Origin: an uncultured Porticoccus sp.
GTDB lineage: Bacteria > Pseudomonadota > Gammaproteobacteria > Pseudomonadales > Porticoccaceae
Length of the DNA stretch: 64,000 bases
Assembly (NCBI RefSeq): GCF_913061305.1
Contig: NZ_CAJXST010000001.1
Coordinates: 310,001-374,000 of the forward strand
Direction: 5' to 3'
Shown here: piece by piece, positions 20,721 through 30,667 of the stretch
Layout of the letters: every line of letters begins with the position of its first letter
How positions within the stretch are numbered: position 1 is the stretch's first letter
Notes under the pieces: model-generated
What the model saw: the letters and a program-made list of their open reading frames with translations, nothing else
What the model was told of the DNA's origin: nothing
The model's database searches: none
Translations under genes and position numbers: made by a program

Positions 20721-22102
20721 TGGGGATTGCCTGGCGTGGGGATCTGCTGAATGGCATCCAGGCGGTTGCGCTCGGTGTCGCCCTGGTAGATACCCCGCGA
20801 AACCTCACTGCGATTGCTGTGCCGCTGGATGATGGCCATGGGCGAGTTGGCGGCCAGTTCGCGACGCAGTGCCAGCTCGGTTTTGAGGTTGTTGATCTCC
20901 TGGACCAACAGGTCACTTTCGCGGGCGACTGCATCCTGAGCGAGTTGATTGGCCGCGACGTTGGGTTCCTTGCGTCCGGCCAGTAGGGTGCGCTGCAGCA
21001 GCAATGCTTTCTCCAGCACGCTGGCCAGGGCGATTTCGGACGCCAGGCGGCGAGCGAGAATGTCCTGATCCGGCTCGTCCCGCAGCGCTTCTATAACACC
21101 CCGGGTAATGGGTAGGGATACACTGCCCGCCTGTTCGAGATTCTCGAAGGTGGTGGGTGTGGTGCCGGCCAGCAGATCCCGCAAGGCCTCGATTCTGTCC
21201 TCGAACTCCTCTTGAATCAGCGGCGTCAGGCCCACGCCGGGCGTGGTGCGGGTCTTGGTACAACTGTCGCAGGTGCGCTGCTCTTGCTCGCCGAGCACCC
21301 GGGTCGCCCAGGTGGCCGCCGCCTCCGGCGATGACCAGGTTTGACAGCTCAGCCGGTGGCCACAGGTCAGGCTGTCGATGGACGAGGTGTCGGTGGCCGA
21401 GCGACCGTTGAGGAGGTTGTAACCGGCGCGGGTGACATCCCCCACCACGCGAATGGGTGCCTGCCCTGAGCCGCCAGCATTGCTCCCGCCGACCCAGGGT
21501 ACGCCGTCATTGCCACGACTGGTCTCCGCCTGTTCGATGGCCGACACCGCATCGGTACTGCCCACCGCCTGCTTGAGTACCATGCCTTCCGCCAGTTGAT
21601 CCCAGCCCAGTTGTCCGCCCGCCGTATCCGCCATGCGTTCGGCGATGGCACGGCAGGTGAGCTTCGAGCGATCGAAATCCAGCCGAGCCTGCAGAATGCC
21701 GTTGGTCAGCAGGTTGTACAGTCCTGGGTCGGCCCGTTGAATGATGAGTGCGGGCAGAGAGGCGACCGCCGCGGTGGCGTTCTGGATCACGTTGCTCATG
21801 ATCGTCTGGAAGCCGTTGGTGATGCCGTTGAGCTGGTTCTGCAAGGTGGTGGTGATGCTCATGTCGCCGCAGATCAGATTGCTGTTCCAGCCAACACCGA
21901 CGCCGAGGGTTTGCATCGGCCCGACCGGTCCCATGGAAACCGCCCGGCCACCACCGATGGTGTAGAGAACGTCGTCACCGATGACGCTGCCCCTGTGGTG
22001 AAAGCCGTAGTCGTTAATGGTGGTCTGAGCTGACACCGCAGTGCTGCCAAGGGTCAGAACCAAACCGGCGGTCAACAGTGTATTTTTGATGGGTGTGCGC
22101 AT
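20717..22102 (-). CDS. Integrating conjugative element protein, PFL_4711 family (TIGR03755)
   Basis: This 461-residue protein has a signal peptide ending STAVSAQ (about residue 24), then TTINDYGFHHRGSVIGDDVLYTIGGGRAV, the conserved start of the PFL_4711 family. Many Cys pairs (CGHRLSCQ, CDSC) suit a periplasmic protein. It is thought to be an F-type TraH-like component of the mating apparatus. ATG 22102 is preceded by a good purine-rich ribosome-binding site, whereas the longer frame up to 22243 lies inside the upstream gene. Confidence 0.88.
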   Translation of the reverse strand: MRTPIKNTLLTAGLVLTLGSTAVSAQTTINDYGFHHRGSVIGDDVLYTIGGGRAVSMGPVGPMQTLGVGVGWNSNLICGDMSITTTLQNQLNGITNGFQTIMSNVIQNATAAVASLPALIIQRADPGLYNLLTNGILQARLDFDRSKLTCRAIAERMADTAGGQLGWDQLAEGMVLKQAVGSTDAVSAIEQAETSRGNDGVPWVGGSNAGGSGQAPIRVVGDVTRAGYNLLNGRSATDTSSIDSLTCGHRLSCQTWSSPEAAATWATRVLGEQEQRTCDSCTKTRTTPGVGLTPLIQEEFEDRIEALRDLLAGTTPTTFENLEQAGSVSLPITRGVIEALRDEPDQDILARRLASEIALASVLEKALLLQRTLLAGRKEPNVAANQLAQDAVARESDLLVQEINNLKTELALRRELAANSPMAIIQRHSNRSEVSRGIYQGDTERNRLDAIQQIPTPGNPQ

Positions 22103-22112
22103 CCGTCCGCCC

Positions 22113-23051
22113 TCAGTTGAAATCCACACTGCCCAGAAACACCTGGCCCTGCCGTTGACAGCAGGCATAGGGTCGCCACAGCGCCCAGGCGTAGTCGCCC
22201 CGTTGGGCCTGGACCTTGGGTCCGCTGTGGGGGAACACGGCACAGCTGTTTCTGAGCGTCGGGGTGAGCTCCTGCCATTTACCGGTAGAGGCGTCGGTTT
22301 CCATCAATGCGCCCGCCGGCCAGTAACCGCTGCGGGCACTGGCCAGCAATGGCTGATAGACATGAGGCTGCCCTCGGCGGGTGACGATGTCGCCGGCGCG
22401 TTGCGCAACGACGGCGGCAGACTTATGGTCATCGACCTGATGCAGGAAGCCGCCCCGGGGGTAGACATTGCCCCACAGGTTCAATCCCCAGCGGGTGCCG
22501 ATTTCTCGCATACCGGGTACCAGCGCTTCCGGATACAGGGCTTCGGGGATGTTATAGCGCCAGGCGACGGTATCCAGAGTGCTCAGCAGGTAGGGCATGA
22601 ACGCCGTGCCGGCACCTGCGCAGGAATATCCCCATTGGCTGACGAACGAGCTGAAAACAGTCGCCCCGGGATGGCCGATGACATCGGCGCTCTTGAACTT
22701 GGCCAGGTTGTTCTCGTGTTCTTCGTTGGTGGTGCCGTCACCGCCGCCCTGAGCGCTCGGGTTCGGCAGGCTCATGGCGCGCACTTCCACCCAGGGATTC
22801 TCGCCCGTGTTGGCGTAGCTGGAGACCACGGCATCGGGCACGTAGTGCTCAACCTTGACGGACGTTTCTACCGAGCAGCTATATAGCGTGCACAGCAGCC
22901 AATAGCAGATGCCGCGTACCCGGTAGCTGATGCAATCTGGTGACAGGGTTGATCCGGCAATGGTGGCGGTATCGAGGGCAAGTGCAGATGAAGACACACC
23001 CAGAAGGATGGCGGCAATAGCGGAGTGGAGTCTCTTCCGAACCGGCATCAT
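22113..23051 (-). CDS. TraU-like integrating conjugative element protein, PFL_4710 family (TIGR03756)
   Basis: This 312-residue protein has a signal peptide (residues 1-25), then a Cys-rich periplasmic body with CISYRVRGICYWLLCTLYSC, typical of TraU-family proteins needed for DNA transfer. It overlaps the upstream PFL_4709 gene by four bases, and the PFL_4711 gene follows after 10 bases, so the three form one translational block. Confidence 0.88.
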   Translation of the reverse strand: MMPVRKRLHSAIAAILLGVSSSALALDTATIAGSTLSPDCISYRVRGICYWLLCTLYSCSVETSVKVEHYVPDAVVSSYANTGENPWVEVRAMSLPNPSAQGGGDGTTNEEHENNLAKFKSADVIGHPGATVFSSFVSQWGYSCAGAGTAFMPYLLSTLDTVAWRYNIPEALYPEALVPGMREIGTRWGLNLWGNVYPRGGFLHQVDDHKSAAVVAQRAGDIVTRRGQPHVYQPLLASARSGYWPAGALMETDASTGKWQELTPTLRNSCAVFPHSGPKVQAQRGDYAWALWRPYACCQRQGQVFLGSVDFN

Positions 23052-23503
23052 GGCCGGACTCTCCGAAAAGTCGCAATGTCGATCAGCGCCCGTGACACAT
23101 CCGGGTCGCCGTAGACGACATACTGCCTGTCGACCACAACGGCCGGAATCTGGGTGACACCAAGACTCCAGGCATCAACGAGGCCCTGGTAGGCAATTGC
23201 CAGACGTTTTTGCAGGTCTGCCCCGCCATCCTGCAGACGTTGCTGGGCCACGGTGGCGGCCTGCGTGGAGTCCTTGGGCAGATCGGCGCTCAACCGGGCT
23301 TTAAGGTGATGTGCCGCATCCAGATGGACGATGCGCACGCCAGTGGGCGCGATCACGGGGTGATGGCGGTCAGTAAACACGACAACGTTTGCATTCAGGG
23401 CGTGGGTAGGCGTAGCCAGCATGACGATGATCAGCACAGCAGCGACTGTAGTCAGGCAAGCCTGAACCGGGTGTAGTGATTTGGTGGGGGTGAGTGAAGA
23501 CAT
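23048..23503 (-). CDS. Integrating conjugative element protein, PFL_4709 family (TIGR03757)
   Basis: This 151-residue protein has a signal peptide ending ATPTHALN. The mature part has a thioredoxin-like pattern without a CxxC pair: VVVFTDRHHPV near the start and GVTQIPAVVVDRQYVVYGDPDVSRAL near the end. This resembles the TraW/TrbC-like family of F-type systems. ATG 23503, with GGGAG before it, is preferred over the ATG at 23539. Confidence 0.87.
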   Translation of the reverse strand: MSSLTPTKSLHPVQACLTTVAAVLIIVMLATPTHALNANVVVFTDRHHPVIAPTGVRIVHLDAAHHLKARLSADLPKDSTQAATVAQQRLQDGGADLQKRLAIAYQGLVDAWSLGVTQIPAVVVDRQYVVYGDPDVSRALIDIATFRRVRP

Positions 23504-23615
23504 AGCGTCTCCCGGCATGAATCGACAAGCCCTGATCATCGAACGCGGCGGTCAGCACGGCCATCACAAAAGCGCACAGGCGCGTAACCGTTTTGTTTCC
23601 CGGTGGTTTGAAATA

Positions 23616-23637
23616 TGAGGTGCCCGAAGGCACCTCA
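23616..23637 (-). terminator. Hairpin with UUCG loop after the radC-like gene
   Basis: TGAGGTGCC (23616-23624) and GGCACCTCA (23629-23637) form a nine-base-pair stem; on the minus strand the loop is TTCG, a very stable tetraloop. It lies 5 bases beyond the RadC stop codon. The T-run after it is weak (TATTTC), so it may be an attenuating terminator or an mRNA 3'-end stabiliser for a boundary with the downstream PFL_4709 gene. Confidence 0.7.
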
Positions 23638-23641
23638 GGGA

Positions 23642-24142
23642 TTACAGCAGTCCAGCCTCGGCAAACGAAAAGGGAACGCCTTCGCCAACGATGAAGTGAT
23701 CCAGTACCCGCACGTCTATCAGCTCAAGTGCCGATTTCAGGCGAGTGGTGATGGCCTGGTCGGCCTGGCTGGGGTCAGTCACACCCGAGGGGTGGTTGTG
23801 GGCAAGAATAACAGCCGCGCTGTTGTACTCGATCGCGCGCTTGACCACTACGCGTGGATACACCGTCGCGCCGTCGATGGTGCCTTTGAACATGGGCTCG
23901 TAGGCAATGACGCGATGGCGTGTATCCAGAAAGACGACGGAGAATACCTCCATTGCCTCGCCGGCGAGCTTGAGTCGCAGGTATTCGCGTACTGCAGCCG
24001 GGCTGGTCAGTGCCTCACCGCGTTTGAAAATCCGCTCTTCCAGCACGCCGATAGCCTGGCTTATCAGTGGATCGTCCTGGATGCTGGCATAGTCAACGAG
24101 TGAGCAGGTGGTGCCGTCGGTGACGGTTTCGGAAAGACTCAT
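23642..24142 (-). CDS. radC: RadC-like JAB-domain protein
   Basis: The 166-residue protein is a RadC-type MPN/JAB domain without the N-terminal helix-hairpin-helix part of chromosomal RadC. The metal motif HNHPSG (residues 115-120) and Asp128 are present, as is the upstream Glu in [13 protein letters not shown]-borne short RadC proteins are common and their role is unknown; a link to repair is not supported. ATG 24142 has AGGAGG five bases before it. Its long leader carries a structured RNA that begins at the end of the preceding ATPase gene. Confidence 0.9.
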   Translation of the reverse strand: MSLSETVTDGTTCSLVDYASIQDDPLISQAIGVLEERIFKRGEALTSPAAVREYLRLKLAGEAMEVFSVVFLDTRHRVIAYEPMFKGTIDGATVYPRVVVKRAIEYNSAAVILAHNHPSGVTDPSQADQAITTRLKSALELIDVRVLDHFIVGEGVPFSFAEAGLL

Positions 24143-24167
24143 GGGAACCTCCTGGGTAAAATTGGAG

Positions 24168-24219
24168 GCACCTGTCCCGTGGGGCAAGGCCCCCTGGGGA
24201 CAATGGCCCGAAGCGGGCC
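24168..24219 (-). promoter_or_regulatory. Nested-hairpin leader of the radC-like gene
   Basis: TGTCCC/GGGACA encloses GGGGC/GCCCC within 24173-24201, and a second hairpin GGCCCG-AAG-CGGGCC lies at 24205-24219. The structure is between the longer structured RNA and the ribosome-binding site. Similar nested hairpins precede most genes at 47-53 kb. Confidence 0.55.
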
Positions 24220-24230
24220 GGATTGATGGG

Positions 24231-24362
24231 GCATCCTCCATCACGGGTGATGGGCGTTCGCGCGAGGGATGCGGAGCGAACCGATCGATCAGCGTGGTCG
24301 AAACCACACCGTAGCCTTGAAGATCGTGGCTACCTGGGCATGTCGCCGACATCGTCGGCAGG
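24231..24362 (-). ncRNA. Structured 5' leader RNA, radC-motif-like, copy A
   Basis: Five stems can be drawn (plus coordinates): GCCGAC/GTCGGC 24345-24359, GTAGCC/GGCTAC 24311-24333, GTGGT/ACCAC 24294-24307 with a TTCG loop, GTTCGC/GCGAAC 24256-24281, and CCATCA/TGATGG 24238-24253. The same stems occur at 51.6-51.75 kb and 53.1-53.2 kb with compensatory changes. It overlaps the last codons of the upstream ATPase gene. Location and neighbours match the published radC RNA motif of mobile elements; I did not compare it with a covariance model. Confidence 0.75.
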
Positions 24363-27263
24363 CATTTCGGGATTTGTGTCGAAACTCTCTGGTGACAAGG
24401 GTTCGATACCGCGCGCCCGGTCGATCTTTTCCGCCACCTTGAAGGCGGCATCCAGCTCGCTGATGCCGTGCTCGCGCATCAACTGGTGGCGCTCGGCTTT
24501 CTCCTCGGGTTCGGTCATCGCCATGGCGAGATAGAGGCTCGGCGGCACGGCGCGGAACAACACTTCCATCGACTTCGACAGGATCACGCCTTCGCTGAAC
24601 TTGCTGGACTCCTTGCGTGCCGAGCGCATCAGCGCCTTCTGCGCGGGATTGAGCTCCCGAAAACGGGCGACCTTCTCCACCTCGTCCGGGGGCATGGACA
24701 GGCAGATCCACCATTCGATCATCGACAGCATGGGCTCGGCGGCCTTGGGCAGGTCGTTCAGGTTTTGCGTCGCCAGCCAGAACCAGGCCCCCAGCTTGCG
24801 CCACATCTTGGTGATCTTGACCACGTAAGGGGCGAGCAAGGGGTTCTTGGTGATAATGTGCCCCTCGTCGGTGACGTTGATGATGGGCCGCCCCAGAAAC
24901 TGGTCGCGCTCGGCAATGTTGTTGACCGTGTTGATCAGGGAGATATAGGCGATGGACAGCTGGGCGTTGTAGCCCTCGCGGGCAAAGGTGGCCAGATCGA
25001 CGATGGTGATGTCAGCCTCGGGCCAGGGGGTGCCGGGTCGGTTGAACATCTGGCCATCGAGGCCCTGGCAGAACATATCCATGGCATCGGCCATTTCCAG
25101 CAGGCGGGCGCGCCGCACGTCGGGCAGCGTGGTATCGCTACTGCGCTGGCGCAGGGCGTCGCGCACGTCCTCGGTCAACACGGTGCGCTCGTTCCGTACA
25201 CAACAGCGGGCCGCATCGAGGATGCACTGGCGAATCAGGCTGCGATCGGCGCGGGTCATTCGCGCCTCTTCCTTGTCCTCCCCGCCGGTGATCATCAGCC
25301 GGGCGGTGATTTCCAGCTCTCCCAGGACGTCGCGTTGCTCCAGGTCTTCCGGGCTGGTTTCCAGAGGACTGTCATCATCCAGCGCGTCGGCATCCAGGGT
25401 GAATACCTCGCTGGGGTTGTCGACCAAACGCCGGGCATCGCTGAACGGAGCCAGACTAACATTAGCGCCTGGCGCCAGCTTGACCCGATGGACGGTGAGC
25501 CCCAGTCGCTTGGCAAAGTCCCCGAACAGGCCGAAGGAGTTGCCCGCCTCGACGATAAACAGCCGCGGCCGGTAGATGGCCACCACCTGATTGAGGATGT
25601 AGTTCAGGGTGGCGGACTTGCCGGAGCCGGTCGGCCCGAACAGAAACAGGTGGGCATTCATCTGTCGGTCTTGCCGGTTCAGTGGGTCAAAGGTGATGGT
25701 GCCGCCGCCACGATTGAAGAAGGTGATGCCCGGGTGGCCAGTGCCCTGGTTGCGACCCCACAGGGGCGAAAGGTTGGCCGCATGCTGGGCAAACATCAGT
25801 TGGGTGTACCACTGGCGCCGGTCTTTGGCCGGATCAAACACGCAGGGCAGCCAGCGCAGATAGCTGTTGAGGGGCGCGACCTCATCCTCCTCACGCACCG
25901 GCTGCAGGCCGGCGTTGAGCATCACGTTGGCTAGCTGCAAGCCGCGGGCATCCAGTTCGGCCAGGTCGCGTCCGCGGATATAAAAGGCCAGGGCGCCGCG
26001 ATAGAGTTTGTGGGCGCTGCCGATCAGCGAGCGGGCCTCCTGCGCATCGTGGCGAGCCTGCTCGGAGGCCAGCGTATCGCCAAGGGCTTTTCGGCCCAGG
26101 TAGTTCAGGTGCGCTTCCAGTACATCCTGGGGCGTGGCCACCAGGGTGAGGCACATCACCGTGTCATCGGGCATCTGATCGAACAGGGCGTTGAAGGCAT
26201 CACCGCCCTTGCGGGTCTCCCCGGTGATATGGCCGGTGGTAGGCGGTGTGCGCAGCCGGTCGAGCACCATGACCCGGTGCGGCATGCCATCGAAATACCA
26301 CACCCCCTGCTCGACATCGGAGCGAGGCTCGCCGAAGAACAGTCGCTGCGCGAAATCCGTACCACTGGCCAGTTCGACTTCTCCTGGTTCCGACTCTTCG
26401 GGGTAAGCGGTCAACTGGTAGAAGCGCTCGCGGTCCGCTGCGGTTGTCCCGAGTAACGTGGGGTTCGGGTTGAACCAGCGCAACAACCAGGCGTGGATGT
26501 CTGCGGCCTGAAGGCGACGGGCCTTGATGCCGGCGTTGGCCAGCCCGCCCAGCAATCGGTCACAGACCGCGGACAGGGCGTGTTCCGGAGTGTGTCCCCG
26601 ACGCCGGGATACCCCGGGGGCACGGCGATAGATGACCAGCCGCACGCGCCGGGATTGACCGCGCCACGGCAGGCGGGTGACGGTGCTGTCTTCGAACAAG
26701 CCACCGGGCTTGGCGATGGCGCGCAGGTGGTGGGCCAAAAAGCGCTGGTAATACGCGCTGAAGGCACTGCCCTGGGCGCGGGGCTGGATGTAGTCGCGCA
26801 GGGTATTCAGGTAGCTGGACCAGTCGGTTTCATCCTGAACGTAAAGCTGCACCACCCAGGGCTGACCGTCCAGCTCATCGAAGCTGTCCTGCAGGGCGTT
26901 TTCCAGCGCGTCGCGGGCCTGCAGCAGCCATTGGGCTTCCCGCCCCTCGGTACCGATGGGGGTGAGCTCAAAGAACGCCGCCACCGATTCGCCGTCGTCC
27001 AGCAGCAGGCTTTCGGTATCCGGCAGGTATTCCACCCAGGGCAGCAAGTCGACGAACGATGGCTTGACGTCGGACAGGCGCTGTTCATCCGACGTTGTGG
27101 CGGACGAGCGTCCCCCATCACGCAGGCTGCCCGGCGTGGGAATGCCCTGGTCGTGCAGGGTCTCGAGGTGACGTTCCCAGGTGTTGGATGCTTCAGTGGG
27201 AACACGGTTGTCCTCAGTAGAGCGGCAGGGTGCCCGCCATGGCCAGCGCAATGATTTGGCCAT
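24330..27263 (-). CDS. VirB4/TraC-type conjugative transfer ATPase, PFL_4706 family (TIGR03744)
   Basis: This 977-residue protein has Walker A GPTGSGKS at residues 543-550 and a downstream acidic Walker B segment ([11 protein letters not shown]). The N-terminal half is the usual VirB4 substrate or membrane-associated domain. It powers assembly of the secretion channel and pilus. Its ATG overlaps the TGA of the lipoprotein gene by one base. The C-terminal codons are also part of the structured RNA that precedes the radC-like gene. Confidence 0.93.
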   Translation of the reverse strand: MAKSLRWPWRAPCRSTEDNRVPTEASNTWERHLETLHDQGIPTPGSLRDGGRSSATTSDEQRLSDVKPSFVDLLPWVEYLPDTESLLLDDGESVAAFFELTPIGTEGREAQWLLQARDALENALQDSFDELDGQPWVVQLYVQDETDWSSYLNTLRDYIQPRAQGSAFSAYYQRFLAHHLRAIAKPGGLFEDSTVTRLPWRGQSRRVRLVIYRRAPGVSRRRGHTPEHALSAVCDRLLGGLANAGIKARRLQAADIHAWLLRWFNPNPTLLGTTAADRERFYQLTAYPEESEPGEVELASGTDFAQRLFFGEPRSDVEQGVWYFDGMPHRVMVLDRLRTPPTTGHITGETRKGGDAFNALFDQMPDDTVMCLTLVATPQDVLEAHLNYLGRKALGDTLASEQARHDAQEARSLIGSAHKLYRGALAFYIRGRDLAELDARGLQLANVMLNAGLQPVREEDEVAPLNSYLRWLPCVFDPAKDRRQWYTQLMFAQHAANLSPLWGRNQGTGHPGITFFNRGGGTITFDPLNRQDRQMNAHLFLFGPTGSGKSATLNYILNQVVAIYRPRLFIVEAGNSFGLFGDFAKRLGLTVHRVKLAPGANVSLAPFSDARRLVDNPSEVFTLDADALDDDSPLETSPEDLEQRDVLGELEITARLMITGGEDKEEARMTRADRSLIRQCILDAARCCVRNERTVLTEDVRDALRQRSSDTTLPDVRRARLLEMADAMDMFCQGLDGQMFNRPGTPWPEADITIVDLATFAREGYNAQLSIAYISLINTVNNIAERDQFLGRPIINVTDEGHIITKNPLLAPYVVKITKMWRKLGAWFWLATQNLNDLPKAAEPMLSMIEWWICLSMPPDEVEKVARFRELNPAQKALMRSARKESSKFSEGVILSKSMEVLFRAVPPSLYLAMAMTEPEEKAERHQLMREHGISELDAAFKVAEKIDRARGIEPLSPESFDTNPEMPADDVGDMPR

Positions 27264-27712
27264 CAGTAGTCCTCCACCCGCTCGCCGGGCAGGGCGTATT
27301 GCACCCGTTGGTACAGGGGAAACACGGTGCTGTACCCTGGCACCGGTACTGGGTCGGTGCCCGCCAGGTGCGGGAACACGTACATCACCAGGTCGGGATT
27401 GGGCAGGCGTTTGAATTGGCTGTAGATCTCGTTTTGCGCCGTGCGGCTGTAGCGAGCCTGGTCAGCCGTAGCCCCGTCGATCTCCTCTGAAGTCAACGGG
27501 CGACGCAACGATTGGCGTGCATCCAGGAGTTCACGGGCGACGCGGCCACCACCGGTGCCACCCCCCGCTTCACGGCTCCAGATGTCGTGCATGGTCTGGC
27601 CGTCGTGGGTGAGCAGCTCGTCCTTGGTGGTGGCGCAACCGGTCAACAGCAGTGCGCTCAAAATGAACGCGGTGCCCTTGACGCCCAGCGTGCTAATCGA
27701 GATCCGAACCAT
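27263..27712 (-). CDS. Conjugative transfer region lipoprotein (TIGR03751, TraV-like)
   Basis: The protein is 149 residues with a lipoprotein signal ending ALLLTGCATT (lipobox LTGC near residue 26). The conserved end YVFPHLAGTDPVPVPGYSTVFPLYQRVQYALPGE is typical of the ICE lipoprotein family. It should sit in the outer membrane and help anchor the secretion core. ATG 27712 overlaps the end of the upstream TraB-like gene by 20 bases. Confidence 0.88.
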   Translation of the reverse strand: MVRISISTLGVKGTAFILSALLLTGCATTKDELLTHDGQTMHDIWSREAGGGTGGGRVARELLDARQSLRRPLTSEEIDGATADQARYSRTAQNEIYSQFKRLPNPDLVMYVFPHLAGTDPVPVPGYSTVFPLYQRVQYALPGERVEDY

Positions 27713-29111
27713 GGGAGCCTCCGAGTCGGTGATCGACCCGGCGCCCGGTGGCGTCGTAGTCGATGGTGAGGGATTGCTCGATGTGCACGGCCACCTGAGC
27801 GCCCGGCTGCACATAGACCGCCGCGAAGGCCTGGCCGTAGAGCTTGTTGACCCACTGGGACATGTCTTGCACACCACCGGCGAGGATTTGTCCCATGGCT
27901 TCGTTGGCGGAGATGCCGACGGTGCCCAGCGAGCCATCGCTGCCGATGTAGGACATCCGTCCGCTGTCGGAGTCGATCAGCGAAGCGGCACCGGCGCCCG
28001 CGGCGGTGATCAGTGCCTGGGTGCCCAGGTATTGCTGGGCATTGCTGCGCCGTTGACCGCTGACACAGGGAATGCCGTGGGGATCGCTGATCCAGCCCAG
28101 ACCATCCAGAATGTCGTTATTGCTGCGGCTACTGCTGGTGTTCCGCCCGTCCTCTTCCGGCAATGTGCGGATGGTGCCGTCCTGAAACACAAAGGTAATC
28201 GAGCGAATCTGGCCGCGCACACAGGACAGCGTCCAGTCCCCCGAGGCGGTACCGCTGACCACGGCGCCCGCCACGTCCGGGATGTCGATGCCGTTGGCGG
28301 TGAGGTTGTCGGGGCCGATCACCACCTTGAACGGGTAGGGGTCGTTGACTGTGCCATCAACAGGCACCCGGCCAACAAGGGCGGTCATGGCCACCGAGCC
28401 CATCAAGGTGGCGTTGGCAGGCACGGTGTAGACGGCTTTCAGCGAAGACGCGCCCACCTGACCGTCGCTGGCCCGCCCCAGCGTCTCGTTGGCCGAGTCG
28501 ATCGCACCCCGGGCAGGCCCAAAAGCGTTGGGAAAGGCGAAACTGCCGCGTTGGTTGCTGCGATCCTCTGCGGGCTGGGCGTCGTCCGGCTCGATCCAGC
28601 GTACCCCAGCGCCGAAGCTTTCGCCGTCACCGGCCTCAAGCCCCAAACCGACGGGCAGGTCTGCAGGGTCACCTTGACCGGACATTGCCTGGAACTGGCG
28701 TTGCAAGTCCTGTAACAGACTCTGGGCCTGTTGACGTTCACTGGCGACCTGCTCACGGTCCTGGCGCAGCTGGGCACGCTCGGTATCCAGGGCGGTCTGG
28801 ATGCGCTGCTCAATGGACCGCTCGCGCTGACGCAAGCGGTCGTTCTCCGCCCGCTGGGTGCGGTTGTCGGACAGGGATGATTGCAGCTCATTACGCAACT
28901 GCCGCACCTGGGCGACCAGAGTGGCCACCGTATCGTGGGGGGTATCGCCCTCGATGCCGAGGGCGCGCTTCTCCTCCGGGGTCAGTGCCAGGCCGGCATC
29001 TGGAGGCATGCCACTGGTACCTGGGTCACCGGAAAACAGCCGGATACCAGCGAACACCAGCAGCGCCAACACCGGCAGCATCAGCCACTTGAGCAGACCG
29101 TTACTGTGCAT
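27693..29111 (-). CDS. TraB-like core protein, PFL_4705 family (TIGR03752)
   Basis: The protein is 472 residues: an N-terminal inner-membrane helix (LLKWLMLPVLALLVFAGIRLF), a long coiled coil at about residues 55-125 (QLRNELQSSLSDNRTQRAEN onward), and a C-terminal VirB10-like beta domain (TVPANATLMGSVAMTALVGR). TraB/VirB10 proteins span the envelope and gate the channel. ATG 29111 is used because longer frames only extend into the upstream gene, which it overlaps by 11 bases. Confidence 0.9.
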   Translation of the reverse strand: MHSNGLLKWLMLPVLALLVFAGIRLFSGDPGTSGMPPDAGLALTPEEKRALGIEGDTPHDTVATLVAQVRQLRNELQSSLSDNRTQRAENDRLRQRERSIEQRIQTALDTERAQLRQDREQVASERQQAQSLLQDLQRQFQAMSGQGDPADLPVGLGLEAGDGESFGAGVRWIEPDDAQPAEDRSNQRGSFAFPNAFGPARGAIDSANETLGRASDGQVGASSLKAVYTVPANATLMGSVAMTALVGRVPVDGTVNDPYPFKVVIGPDNLTANGIDIPDVAGAVVSGTASGDWTLSCVRGQIRSITFVFQDGTIRTLPEEDGRNTSSSRSNNDILDGLGWISDPHGIPCVSGQRRSNAQQYLGTQALITAAGAGAASLIDSDSGRMSYIGSDGSLGTVGISANEAMGQILAGGVQDMSQWVNKLYGQAFAAVYVQPGAQVAVHIEQSLTIDYDATGRRVDHRLGGSHGSDLD

Positions 29112-29994
29112 GGCCCGCTCCCTCCGCATCACCAGAGGCAGCCGATGCGGGTAGATTGATCGTGACATCAATGGGGCTGATGGCCGGCAGCAGCGCTTGC
29201 GCCAGGCCATGGTCGCGGGTGACCAAGTACACCACCGTGGTGTCCCGTGAATCCCCGGCAGGCCCCAGGTTGGGGTGCTGGAAGGTCGCGGCGACAAAAT
29301 CACCCTGCAGGGCCCTCGGGTCGAGTGCAATCCACCGGGTGGCGGTATTGGTCAGGCGCACGGCGGTGACCCAGTGATCCTCCAGACGCCAGGTGGCCAG
29401 TGCCCTGGCACTGACCGGCAATGTGGGTAGTAGTGTGTCCAGCGCCAGATGAAGGCGAAGGTTCCCGCGCGAGAGACCGTTCACGGGCTCGACGGTACGC
29501 AGCGGTGCGTAGAGGCTTTGCGCTGCATAGCGCGTCAGAATCACCGGAACCGGCGTCTCCCGCGCGGGATTCGGGGTGGTGGCATTCGGCACCTCTGAGT
29601 TTTGTGGTGCCGTGCCGCCATAACGGGGGCTGATGGTCTTGCCTTCGACAATGCGCACCGGTTCGAGCGGTGCATCACCGGCGCTCGCCGCGATATCAAT
29701 CAGAATCAGGGTGCCGTCATCGGCGTCCTGCAGTTGCAGGCGGGTGGGTTCGATAGTGTCCTGGGCCAACAGGTAGAGGGCACCACCGGCGCTCTGGACC
29801 CGCAGGCGGTTGCCGATCGATGCCGGTACTCCCACGCGCACGTTGCGGTCGATGAACACCACGCGCTCATGGCCGACCACCAACGGTACGACCAGCGGCA
29901 GCCGTTCCCACTTGAGGATTTCCACCGCGTGGCTGCTGGCCATCCAGCCAAGGGACAGCGCGCAGCAAAACAACGTGGCGATTAAGCGGTTCAT
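29101..29994 (-). CDS. TraK-like core protein, PFL_4704 family (TIGR03749)
   Basis: This 297-residue protein has a signal peptide ending ASSHAVE. The body resembles TIGR03749 (KWERLPLVVPLVVGHERVVFIDRNVRVGVP). TraK/VirB9-like proteins form the periplasmic ring with the lipoprotein and TraB-like protein. It overlaps the TraB-like gene by 11 bases, as is usual in this operon. Confidence 0.88.
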   Translation of the reverse strand: MNRLIATLFCCALSLGWMASSHAVEILKWERLPLVVPLVVGHERVVFIDRNVRVGVPASIGNRLRVQSAGGALYLLAQDTIEPTRLQLQDADDGTLILIDIAASAGDAPLEPVRIVEGKTISPRYGGTAPQNSEVPNATTPNPARETPVPVILTRYAAQSLYAPLRTVEPVNGLSRGNLRLHLALDTLLPTLPVSARALATWRLEDHWVTAVRLTNTATRWIALDPRALQGDFVAATFQHPNLGPAGDSRDTTVVYLVTRDHGLAQALLPAISPIDVTINLPASAASGDAEGAGHAQ

Positions 29995-30004
29995 GGCAAC
30001 TCCT

Positions 30005-30667
30005 TTACCGGGTCACCGGAGCGATAGTGGGTGAAGAGGGTTCCGCCTCAATGCGCTGCGGTGTGCCGTCGTAGCAATCCAGCGCGAGGCCAAAGGGATT
30101 GCGCTCCGGATCGACATCCAGACGCACGACCTTCAATGGGTAGCGCACCAGGGCGCGTTTGACCTGCTCGGTGCCGTGGTACTCATCAGCGGCGATATCG
30201 AGCGTGACCACCCAGTCCCGGTGGGATACCACCCGCACACGCTGGGTTGGATCGTCACCGAAGCCGCGGCCCGGAATCTCGTAGATGCCTCGAACCCGCT
30301 GACGCAGCTCGCCCGTACGCTGTCGTTGCTCGTAGTCGAGCTTGAGAAAGTGCCCGCAGGCGGGCGTCAGGTAGGGTGACAGCGCATGGATATTGCGCGC
30401 GTAGTCTTCCTCGCCGTTGGTGGGCCAGCGGTTGAGCTGCTGGAAAATGTAAAAGGCAAAGGCATAGACCGACTCCGGTGGCACGTCCCACCAGGGGCGC
30501 ACGCTGCCGGAGCGCAAGTCCGGAGGCACATGGATGGTGAGGTCGCGGGGCGCATTCCACCAGCCCACCCCCAGTACCAGAGCTATCGCCAGCAATGCGA
30601 GTGCACCCAGGCGCAGGGTCTTGATGTGGGCCTGAAGATGGGTGATCTCATTTTTGAACCGGCTCAT
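30005..30667 (-). CDS. TraE-like protein, PFL_4703 family (TIGR03746)
   Basis: This 220-residue protein has one N-terminal membrane helix (about residues 20-39) and a periplasmic VirB8-like domain (SVYAFAFYIFQQLNRWPTNG). These proteins are inner-membrane assembly factors of the channel. The ATG overlaps the stop of the upstream TIGR03750 gene by four bases. Confidence 0.88.
   Translation of the reverse strand: MSRFKNEITHLQAHIKTLRLGALALLAIALVLGVGWWNAPRDLTIHVPPDLRSGSVRPWWDVPPESVYAFAFYIFQQLNRWPTNGEEDYARNIHALSPYLTPACGHFLKLDYEQRQRTGELRQRVRGIYEIPGRGFGDDPTQRVRVVSHRDWVVTLDIAADEYHGTEQVKRALVRYPLKVVRLDVDPERNPFGLALDCYDGTPQRIEAEPSSPTIAPVTR

Noticed and set aside
19627-20934. Minus-strand frame of 435 codons overlapping the TraG-N gene
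   Set aside because: Arg/Pro/His-rich sequence in the wrong frame of the TraG-N and neighbouring genes.
24289-24804. Minus-strand frame ending in a short conserved peptide, similar to another at 51528-51815
   Set aside because: The peptide similarity arises because both frames cross copies A and B of the structured RNA; both overlap real genes or leaders and have no ribosome-binding site.
24468-25934. Long plus-strand frame (488 codons)
   Set aside because: It is antisense to the VirB4-type ATPase gene, whose motifs are clear; high-GC genes often leave long open antisense frames.
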